Positions 34,552 to 46,010 of a DNA stretch of 64,000 bases are shown piece by piece. A program made the position numbers and the translations under genes. Location of the stretch: contig CAWBYL010000006.1 in the NCBI GenBank assembly GCA_963793025.1, positions 1,178,001-1,242,000 on the forward strand, in the 5' to 3' direction. Every line of letters begins with the position of its first letter. Within the stretch, counting starts at the first letter, position 1. The notes beneath the pieces are model-generated. The model did no database searches. It saw only the letters and a list, made by a program, of their open reading frames with translations, and was not told the origin of the DNA. Origin of the DNA: CAWBYL01 sp963793025. Its GTDB lineage: Bacteria > Actinomycetota > Acidimicrobiia > Acidimicrobiales > Acidimicrobilacustridaceae.

Positions 34552-34555
<4 letters not shown>
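34160..34555 (-). CDS. Small two-helix membrane protein coupled to ettA
   Basis: A 131-residue protein: polar N-terminus (1-30), two transmembrane helices (about 31-50 and 57-78: VVLAVFVLGIAGMIVGSIA; ITFGLITAVAAIGLVLVT), then an acidic/basic helical tail (ELDDRLAADLEARIGSLV, EDELRKLVGRAVEMGRR). I do not recognise the family. The ATG at 34555 overlaps the ettA stop (ATGA), so it is co-translated with the translation factor. A longer frame upstream would lie inside ettA and is rejected. Confidence 0.85.
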
Positions 34556-36228
<1,673 letters not shown>

Positions 36229-36281
36229 GGCGGCCAAGGGTACCGAGATGCCCGAGGCGCGGTGAACCGGGCCCGGACGCG

Positions 36282-36309
36282 CCGGTGCCCCGCCGAGGCG
36301 GGGCACCGG
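36282..36309 (-). terminator. Strong hairpin between NYN-domain gene and ettA
   Basis: A 13-bp arm CCGGTGCCCCGCC and its exact complement GGCGGGGCACCGG are separated by 2 nt (functional loop 4 nt). It lies 24 bp past the stop of the NYN/H1-tail gene (reverse strand) and 53 bp upstream of ettA. It likely ends the former's transcript; there is no T-run. Confidence 0.6.
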
Positions 36310-36333
36310 ACCGAGCGGAATTCGATAGCCGGC

Positions 36334-37836
36334 TCAGCGGCGGGTGGTGGCCTTCTTGGCCGGTGCCTTCTTGGCGGCGGTCCTCTTGGCCGGTGCCTTC
36401 TTGGCGGGCGCCTTCTTCGCAGGTGCCTTCTTGGCCGGAGCCTTCTTGGCTGCGGTCTTCTTGGCGGGCGCCTTCTTCGCAGGTGCCTTCTTGGCCGGAG
36501 CCTTCTTGGCTGCGGTCTTCTTGGCGGGCGCCTTCTTCGCGGTTGCCTTCTTGGCCGGAGCCTTCTTGGCTGCGGTCTTCTTGGCGGTTGCCTTCTTGGC
36601 CGGAGCCTTCTTGGCGACCGTCTTCTTGGCAGGTGCCTTCTTGGCGGTTGCCTTCTTGGCCGGAGCCTTCTTGGCCGCCGCCTTCTTTGCTGGGGTCACC
36701 GTCGCCTCCTCGGCGTGTTCATCGGGTTGTGAAGTTGTACCAACAACGGGAGAGCTTGTGGAGGCTTTCCGTCGACGACCGGACGCATTGCGCGAACCAG
36801 TTGCCGGGGCAACCGTAGTCGGGTCGCCTTCGTCGCTCTTCGATGCGTCGTCACTCGAGCGCCCACGACCGCCTCCCGGCGCGTCGGGCGCGGCTCGCAC
36901 GACAGGTCCTGACGCGAGCGCCAGATCGATGCCACGCCGAGGTGTGTCGAGCGAGTGGACGGCGAAGCGCCGGACCTCTCCGATCTTCATCACGTCGCGC
37001 GCGGCTCGAGGTGCAGGGTCACCCATGAGCTTCAGAGGCACGTAGCAGCGGGCTCCTCCGGAGAGCACGTAGGCCCCGTGCGAGGAGAAGGTCTCGATCT
37101 CGGCCTCGACCATGGAGCCGACCGGATGGGCGCCGACGAACTCGATGAAAGGAAGGGCCTCGTTCAGCGGTTCCGATGGCTTGCGTGCGGACCGGCGGGA
37201 CTCGTCGGCCGCCTTCGTCTTCGTCTTCGAGCGGTCCTTGGACGACGTGTCGTTCGACGTGCTGCTCGACTCGTCGCGCCGGCGTCCGGTGCGTCGCCGC
37301 TTGCCGGAGCTCTCCTCGCCATCGGAGGACGAGGAGGTGGACGCCGGCGAGGACGAGCTCGGACGGGACCGGTCCCGACCGCCTCTGGCCTCGCGCGTGG
37401 CGCGGCGGCTCACCGGGCCTCGCACGGGGGTGCGCAGGAGGAATACCCATCCGACGCCAGGGACCGGTTTGCCGCCGATGAGGCGCCCCTCGTCGAACAC
37501 CCAGGGGTGCACGGCGTGCAGCTCCTGGAAGGAGTCGTTGGAGAGAACGGTCGCGTCGACCTTCTCGGCGATCTGGAGGATGAAGGCATCGCCTCGCCCG
37601 ATGGCGCCAGCCGGCGGGGTGACCAGCTCGCCGGCGAGCAGCGCCTCCTCGTAGTCGTTGCGCTCGGAGGCGTCGATGCGGTTGGGGAAGGTGGCGTCCA
37701 CCACGACCGTGAGGTTCTCGACAGGGTGCTCGACGAGGAATGCCTTCACGGCTTCGTCGAGCTGCTTGAGACTCGGTGTGGTGCGCCCTTCGGTCGCGAT
37801 GTTCGAGCCATCGACGACCACGTGGGATCGGATCAT
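36334..37836 (-). CDS. NYN/Zc3h12a-like RNase + S1-like domain + histone-H1-like tail
   Basis: A 500-residue protein of unusual build. Residues 1-135 are a PIN/NYN nuclease domain of the Zc3h12a type, with acidic residues at Asp9 (VVVDGSNIA), Asp47 (VVVDATFP), Asp83 (IGRGDAFILQIA) and Asp101 (VLSNDSFQEL). Residues about 140-220 are a Ser/Arg/Lys-rich linker. Residues 225-310 (GSMVEAEIETFSSHGAYVL ... RRFAVHSLDTPRRGIDLAL) look like an S1/OB-type RNA-binding fold. Another Ser-rich linker leads to about 120 residues of KKAPAKKA-type repeats like histone H1 or HupB tails. An RNA-cutting, nucleic-acid-coating protein is inferred. It has its own transcription unit between two hairpin regions. ATG at 37836. 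Confidence 0.85.
   Translation of the reverse strand: MIRSHVVVDGSNIATEGRTTPSLKQLDEAVKAFLVEHPVENLTVVVDATFPNRIDASERNDYEEALLAGELVTPPAGAIGRGDAFILQIAEKVDATVLSNDSFQELHAVHPWVFDEGRLIGGKPVPGVGWVFLLRTPVRGPVSRRATREARGGRDRSRPSSSSPASTSSSSDGEESSGKRRRTGRRRDESSSTSNDTSSKDRSKTKTKAADESRRSARKPSEPLNEALPFIEFVGAHPVGSMVEAEIETFSSHGAYVLSGGARCYVPLKLMGDPAPRAARDVMKIGEVRRFAVHSLDTPRRGIDLALASGPVVRAAPDAPGGGRGRSSDDASKSDEGDPTTVAPATGSRNASGRRRKASTSSPVVGTTSQPDEHAEEATVTPAKKAAAKKAPAKKATAKKAPAKKTVAKKAPAKKATAKKTAAKKAPAKKATAKKAPAKKTAAKKAPAKKAPAKKAPAKKTAAKKAPAKKAPAKKAPAKKAPAKRTAAKKAPAKKATTRR
36345..36692 (-). repeat. 15-bp repeats coding xAKKA tail, with an exact 60-bp tandem duplication
   Basis: Units of 15 bp (GCCTTCTTGGCSGGH on the plus strand) encode the Lys/Ala/Pro tail. 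Positions 36421-36480 and 36481-36540 are identical 60-mers, and 36541-36600 differs at only a few bases. The tract is therefore prone to in-frame slippage, which would lengthen or shorten the tail by multiples of five residues. Confidence 0.9.
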
Positions 37837-38089
37837 GTGGGGGTTGTGTCGCTTCCGTTCGCGTCCCGCCTGCAGCGGGGCCGGGTTGCCCCGGCGTACG
37901 GGGTGGGTGGGAAGCGGCTCGCCGGTCGGTCCAACGGCTTGCGCACCGACAGCGCGGGGATCGCCGGTCGCACGTCCGTCGGGGATCGGGCAGCAGGGCC
38001 GTTCCTCGACTCCATTTGTCGTACCGAGCCTACGCGCCCGGCGCCGCGGACGCGTGCAACCTCACATCCGGACCCCTGCACCTCCCCGA
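37837..38089. other. Non-coding stretch upstream of NYN-domain gene
   Basis: No reading frame here looks like protein on either strand. It is the 5' side of the NYN/H1-tail gene and contains a perfect hairpin GCCGGG-TTGC-CCCGGC at 37880-37895, in what would be its leader. No clear promoter boxes were found. Confidence 0.6.
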
Positions 38090-38265
38090 AAACGATGCGC
38101 TGCACACGTGCTGGAGCACGCGGATGGCGCATCGTTTCGAGCTGTCGGCCAAACGATGCGCTGAGCGCGTGCTGGAGCACGCGGATGGCGCATCGTTTCG
38201 AGCTGTCGGCCTTCTGATGCGCTGCGCGCGTGCTGGAGCACGCGGATGGCGCATCGTTTCGGGTC
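38090..38265. repeat. Three tandem 61-bp palindromic repeats
   Basis: Units start at 38090, 38151 and 38212. Each holds outer arms AAACGATGCGC / GCGCATCGTTT (38090-38100 with 38127-38137; 38151-38161 with 38188-38198; in the third unit the left arm has changed to TTCTGATGCGC, 38212-38222 with 38249-38259). Each also has an inner palindrome CGTGCTGGAGCACG. Units 1 and 2 are also joined by the spacer CGAGCTGTCGGCC. They lie just downstream of kgd on its strand and upstream of the NYN gene. They could fold as nested stem-loops and act as terminator, RNA processing or protein-binding sites. Confidence 0.92.
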
Positions 38266-38286
38266 GGCGGGCGGTGGGGGAGGGTG

Positions 38287-41934
<3,648 letters not shown>

Positions 41935-41942
41935 GATGGCTC

Positions 41943-41948
41943 AGCGTA
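41943..41948 (-). promoter_or_regulatory. -10 box (TACGCT), likely leaderless kgd
   Basis: Reverse strand TACGCT, 8 nt, GTG at 41934. An in-frame TGA within the 8 nt means no longer protein is possible, and no Shine-Dalgarno exists, so a leaderless transcript is the simplest reading. Confidence 0.5.
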
Positions 41949-42005
41949 CTGGCGCCGAGTGGGCTCCCGGGCGCTCTGGCGACGCCTGGTCGGCGTCGGT
42001 GCCCG

Positions 42006-44531
42006 TCAGCGTCGCGTGACCGCCGAGGCCCGCAGATCGAGGGGCGTGTCCTCGTTGACGGGCGTGGCCCCCTTGGCCAGCTTCACCCAGCCCCGTTCGT
42101 CGGCCCAGATGAGCACCGGGGGGAGGACCACCACGGCGGACATGAGGGCGATCGCCACGGTGAGGGCCACGATGGCGCCGAAGTCCCGGAGGAGCGGGAG
42201 GGGCGAGAAGACGAGGACCAGGAATCCGCCCAGGGTGGTGAGGGCCGAAGCGAAGAACGCCCGTCCGGTGCGGGCGGTGGCGACGTCGACGGCCTCACGC
42301 GGTGACAGACCGCGGTGCCGCTCCTCGAGGTGGCGGAACATGATCAGGGCGGCGAACTCGGTGCACACGGCGATGACCAGAGGACCACTCACCGTCGTGA
42401 GCGGGCTCACCGTGATGCCGAGCAGGTACACGACGCACGAGGAGAGGCCGACGGCCAGGACCACGGGAAGCATGGCCAACGCCATCTTCACCCCGCTCAT
42501 CATGCGGATGAGCAACCAGAGGGCGACGCCGGCGAGGGCGATGAAGGTGAGCAGCAGCTTGTTGGTCGTGAGGTTCTCGAGCAGCCCCACCCCGACGACG
42601 GCGAGACCGGCCGGAGTGGCGCTCACACCGTCGGGCGGAGCCAGTTCCCCGTCGGGTCCGACGTTGTCGCGGATGTCGTTGACGATCACCTTGCGGTTCT
42701 CGAGGGAGGACGGCCCGACGCGGAAGGTGAGGTTCGCAGCGGTGCCGTCGTCGGCCACGATGGCGGCCTGGATCTCGGGTGGGGCGACGTCGTAGGCCTT
42801 CCTCAGGTCCTCGCCGGTCGGCGCGAGCTGGGTCACGTCGGGGAAGTTCATGAGGTAGTAGACGGTCATGGGCAGGCCGGAGGCCGTCACCAGGGTGTCG
42901 GGGTAGTTGTCGAGCTCGTTCACGGCCAGATCGGTGACGAAGGTCCCGACCTCGTCGGTGAAGACGTCGTTGGTCTCCACGAAGACCGAGAGCTCGGTGG
43001 CGGTCGCAGTCTGGGCGGCGAGCTGGTCGAGGTCCTTGACGACCTGGCTGTTCTGGTCGATCCAGTTCTGGGGGTCGGTCTCGATCGGGGTGTCGGTCTC
43101 GGCGACGAGGCCGAGCCCGAACACGGCGATCGTGATCACGACGAGGGGCAGTACGAGGCGCGGGCTGAGCTTGCCCAGCCGGGACATCTCCCGCTCCACG
43201 ACCTTCTGGTCGCGGCGCACCGTCGTCGGGGATCGATCCTCCCGGATCGACAGCACCACGATCGGGAGCACCAGTCCGGCGAGGAACACCATCACGATGC
43301 CGACGGCGAGGAGGATGCCGAACTCCCGGATCATGGGCACCTGCGACGCCAGCAGGGCGAGGCAGGCGATGACGGCGGCGACGGCGGCCACGGTCAGGGC
43401 GGGCCCGATGTTGAGCAGCGTCTCGGCGAAGGGGCTCTCGGTGTGATCGATGAGGACCTCTTCCTCCACCCGGTTGTGGACCTGGATGGCGAAGTCCACA
43501 CCGAGGCCGATGAGGATCGGGAGGCCGGCGATGGTGACGAGGGAGAGCTGGAAGCCCGAGTAGCCGAGGAGTCCGAACGCCCAGATCACGCCGATCGCCA
43601 TGACGGCGAGGGGAACGAGGCGCCACCGCACCCGGAAGGCGAGCGACAGCACGACGATCATGACGAGCACGGCCAGGGCGCCGAGCAGCAGCATGCCGCC
43701 CTGGAGGTAGTCGTTGACCTCCTTGAGCAGGATGGGAGCGCCGGTCGTGACCGTCGAGGCCGGCGCGAAGTCGGTGGTGGCGAAGGCGTCGGTGACGGCT
43801 TGAGCGGCTTCGCTCTGCGCGTCGAGGGCCTGGTTGCCGTCGAGTCGGGTGATCATCAGGGCGTGGGTGGCGTTCTCCGCCGTGGGGGCCACGCCCGGCG
43901 GCGTCGGGAAGAAGGGTCGGAGGGCGGCGCGGATGTCGCCGCGGTTGTCGATGAGCAGGAACTCCAGCCACGCCGGATTGTCGAGCGAGTGCTCGCCGGC
44001 GGCCGCCGCCCGTTGGATGGTCATCAGGCCGTCGGCGGTGCGGGCGGCGGCCTCGGGCGAGCCCGGCTCCTCACGCCCGATGGCACCGGCGAGGATCAAC
44101 CCGGCCGGGCTGGCGGTGGGCGGCGCGCCCTCGGGGGCCGTGACCAGGTTGTTGGTCCAGGTCAGTGCGCTCAGCGGCGAGATGGAGCTGGTGACTCCCG
44201 GTGTGTCGGCCAGGGTGGCCTGCAGCGCCTCCATCTCGACGATGTTCTCGGCGGTGAACATGTCGAGGATGCTCTGGCCCTGGGGAACCTCGAAGGCGGT
44301 GAGCATGGCCTCGCCCCCGAAGAGGTTCTGGTACGCCTCGTTGTCGGTGGCGATCTGCGAGTCCTTGTTGAGGTAGCTCGACTGGCCCGTGGCGAAGTCG
44401 AGCTTGGTGACGCCGAAGGCGAGGACCACGCTGACCACGATCCCGATCGCCATCGCCACGCCTGCCCGCCGGGTGAGGGTCTCGGCGAAGCCGATCCACA
44501 TCCGGCGCGTCCGTGCGTGCCACTCATCCAT
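42006..44531 (-). CDS. MMPL/RND family transporter
   Basis: An 841-residue membrane protein with two six-helix RND halves, each after a large extracytoplasmic loop (about 45-265 and 475-640). TM4 holds the proton-relay type segment IGLGVDFAIQVHNRVEEE; the matching TM10 segment has Glu instead (AVCTEFAALIMFRHLEERHRG). This matches MMPL/HpnN-like exporters of lipids such as hopanoids or mycolate-type compounds. No fusion or outer-membrane partner is nearby, as expected in a Gram-positive. The ATG at 44531 has GGGGGG about 8 nt upstream. kgd starts 71 bp beyond its stop but has its own -10 box. Confidence 0.92.
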   Translation of the reverse strand: MDEWHARTRRMWIGFAETLTRRAGVAMAIGIVVSVVLAFGVTKLDFATGQSSYLNKDSQIATDNEAYQNLFGGEAMLTAFEVPQGQSILDMFTAENIVEMEALQATLADTPGVTSSISPLSALTWTNNLVTAPEGAPPTASPAGLILAGAIGREEPGSPEAAARTADGLMTIQRAAAAGEHSLDNPAWLEFLLIDNRGDIRAALRPFFPTPPGVAPTAENATHALMITRLDGNQALDAQSEAAQAVTDAFATTDFAPASTVTTGAPILLKEVNDYLQGGMLLLGALAVLVMIVVLSLAFRVRWRLVPLAVMAIGVIWAFGLLGYSGFQLSLVTIAGLPILIGLGVDFAIQVHNRVEEEVLIDHTESPFAETLLNIGPALTVAAVAAVIACLALLASQVPMIREFGILLAVGIVMVFLAGLVLPIVVLSIREDRSPTTVRRDQKVVEREMSRLGKLSPRLVLPLVVITIAVFGLGLVAETDTPIETDPQNWIDQNSQVVKDLDQLAAQTATATELSVFVETNDVFTDEVGTFVTDLAVNELDNYPDTLVTASGLPMTVYYLMNFPDVTQLAPTGEDLRKAYDVAPPEIQAAIVADDGTAANLTFRVGPSSLENRKVIVNDIRDNVGPDGELAPPDGVSATPAGLAVVGVGLLENLTTNKLLLTFIALAGVALWLLIRMMSGVKMALAMLPVVLAVGLSSCVVYLLGITVSPLTTVSGPLVIAVCTEFAALIMFRHLEERHRGLSPREAVDVATARTGRAFFASALTTLGGFLVLVFSPLPLLRDFGAIVALTVAIALMSAVVVLPPVLIWADERGWVKLAKGATPVNEDTPLDLRASAVTRR

Positions 44532-44590
44532 GGTGATGCCCCCCAGTGCCTTCTACGAGTGCGTCGCTGCGGCGCGCCCTCCGGCCTTGT

Positions 44591-44602
44591 TACCCACGGG
44601 TA
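44591..44602. promoter_or_regulatory. 12-bp palindrome TACCCACGGGTA upstream of MMPL gene
   Basis: A perfect TACCC-AC-GGGTA inverted repeat in the 167-bp divergent gap between the MMPL and exonuclease III genes, 60 bp upstream of the MMPL ATG. Its AT-flanked setting and symmetry suit a repressor site, and the regulator is unknown. The rest of the gap shows a CTTCTAC/GTAGAAG-type segment but nothing firm. Confidence 0.35.
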
Positions 44603-44684
44603 GCTATCCGGCTCGCTGTGACATTAGTCGCACCCAGCGCGATTCCACCATGATGCGGCGGTCCTTCTGGTCGGGCCGGCCGGT

Positions 44685-44690
44685 TAGATT
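44685..44690 (+). promoter_or_regulatory. -10 box (TAGATT) before exonuclease III
   Basis: TAGATT, 8 nt, then GTG at 44699, which opens the conserved exonuclease III N-terminus. No ribosome site. It indicates that the true start is 44699 and that the displaced 5' segment is transcribed. Confidence 0.45.
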
Positions 44691-44698
44691 CCCCAACC

Positions 44699-44753
44699 GT
44701 GCTCCGACTGGCGACGTGGAACGTGAACTCGCTCAAGGCCCGCCTGCCGCAGC
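44699..44753 (+). other. Displaced 5' coding segment of exonuclease III (frameshift at about 44750)
   Basis: From GTG at 44699 the bases encode LRLATWNVNSLKARLPQ, the standard N-terminus of exonuclease III with its catalytic Asn in TWNVNSL. This frame then passes into R-A-G-V-A-R-R-C-Q-P-stop. The rest of the enzyme continues from GTG 44754 in another frame. One extra base (or two missing) between 44749 and 44754 explains it. Family proteins read smoothly across this point. Confidence 0.85.
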
Positions 44754-45476
44754 GTGCAGGAGTGGCTCGCCGATGTCAGCCCTGACATCGCCTGCTTGCA
44801 GGAGACCAAGCTCGCCGACCCCGCCTTCCCCGACCTCACCTTCCGGGAGATGGGCTACGACTGCGCCCACCACGGGCAGGGCCAGTGGAACGGCGTGGCG
44901 ATCCTCTCGAAGGTCGGCCTGGCCGACGTGGTGGCGGGCTGGGACGACGGAGCGGAGGCCGACGGCGATGCCCGACTGCTGTGGGCGACCTGCGGGGACG
45001 TCCGCGTCGCCAACGTGTACGTGCCCAACGGGCGCTCGCTCGACGACGACCACTACACCTACAAGCTGCGGTGGTTGGACCGGCTGCGCAGCGCCCTCGA
45101 CGCCAACGAGGATCCGGCTGCGCCGGTGGTGATCTGTGGCGACTTCAACATCGCCCCCGACGATCGTGACGTGTGGAAGCCCGAGGCGTTCGAGGGAGCC
45201 ACCCACGTGAGCGAGCCGGAGCGCCAGGCCCTCGGTCGCCTCGAGGAGTGGGGCATGGAGGACGTGTTCCGCCGCCACTACGACGCGGGCGGGATGTACT
45301 CGTGGTGGGACTACCGGCGGGGTGACTTCCACCAGGGTCGAGGTATGCGGATCGACCTCGTCCTCGCCACCGAGACCCTGGCGGCCCGCTCGCGGATGGT
45401 CCTCATCGACCGCAATGCCCGCAAGGGGAAGCAGCCGAGCGACCATGCTCCGGTGGTCGTCGACTTCGAGACCTGA
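44754..45476 (+). CDS. xth: Exodeoxyribonuclease III, N-terminally truncated by frameshift
   Basis: The open frame encodes 240 residues of an ExoIII/AP-endonuclease-type enzyme. It has the metal site ACLQETKLAD, QWNGVAILSK, the catalytic PVVICGDFNIAPDDRD, SWWDYR and the terminal SDHAPVVVDF. About 18 residues with the first active-site Asn are encoded just upstream but out of frame. If real, the product lacks an essential strand and would be inactive; a one-base assembly error is equally possible because everything downstream is well preserved. The normal role is repair of abasic sites and 3' ends. The GTG at 44754 has no ribosome site, which argues against it as a natural start. Confidence 0.85.
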   Translation: MQEWLADVSPDIACLQETKLADPAFPDLTFREMGYDCAHHGQGQWNGVAILSKVGLADVVAGWDDGAEADGDARLLWATCGDVRVANVYVPNGRSLDDDHYTYKLRWLDRLRSALDANEDPAAPVVICGDFNIAPDDRDVWKPEAFEGATHVSEPERQALGRLEEWGMEDVFRRHYDAGGMYSWWDYRRGDFHQGRGMRIDLVLATETLAARSRMVLIDRNARKGKQPSDHAPVVVDFET

Positions 45477-45500
45477 GCGGTTCGGGAGCGGGCGCAGCCT

Positions 45501-46007
45501 TCAGCGTGGGGGGCGACGGGCGTCGATCCAGGCGTCGACGGCGGCCGCTTCGTTGGCGAGGTACTCCTGCAGACCCGAGACCAGCGCCCCTTCGACGGCC
45601 CGACCGGCCATGAACAGCTTGACCGAGAGCCGGCCATCCACTCGACGCACGCAGCCGCCGGCCTCGCCCGGTTCGAAGCGTTGGTCGGCAGCGGCTCGGA
45701 GCCGGTCGGCGTAGTTGTCCGGTTCGAGCTCGATGCGGGCGCGCCGGGCTCCCAGATCGAGGCGGGTGACCTGCACCCACGTCAGCCGGGCCGGGTCGAC
45801 GACCGCAGTGGCGCCGGGCGGGAGGTCCCCGCGATAGGCGTAGCGGACGCGCAGATGGATCTGGTCACCGGTGCGACGGTGCTCGAGCACTTCGCCCGGG
45901 CCGAGCGGGGCCAGCGCCCCCAGCTCGGCGGTCATGGTGGGATCGGCGTAGGCCTCGAGCACCGCCGCCACCGGCGACCGGAGGTGATCCTGGGCGGTGA
46001 AGTCCAT
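45501..46007 (-). CDS. DUF2505 (SRPBCC-like) protein
   Basis: A 168-residue protein beginning MDFTAQDHLRSPVAAVLEAYADPTMTA, the usual opening of the actinobacterial DUF2505 family. A START-like beta sheet and a long final helix (GALVSGLQEYLANEAAAVDAWI) follow. Family function is unknown; the fold suggests binding of a hydrophobic ligand. Its ATG at 46007 lies 3 bp after the uvrD2 stop, so it is the second gene of that transcript, a pairing with no obvious functional link. It converges with exonuclease III. Confidence 0.85.
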   Translation of the reverse strand: MDFTAQDHLRSPVAAVLEAYADPTMTAELGALAPLGPGEVLEHRRTGDQIHLRVRYAYRGDLPPGATAVVDPARLTWVQVTRLDLGARRARIELEPDNYADRLRAAADQRFEPGEAGGCVRRVDGRLSVKLFMAGRAVEGALVSGLQEYLANEAAAVDAWIDARRPPR

Positions 46008-46010
46008 CGG

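Noticed and set aside
38090..38265. CRISPR-like array
   Set aside because: Only three units, spacers of constant sequence rather than unique ones, and no cas genes.
42315..44603. Plus-strand 762-residue open frame opposite the MMPL gene
   Set aside because: Acidic/Gly/His-rich with no domain; complement of a clear RND transporter.
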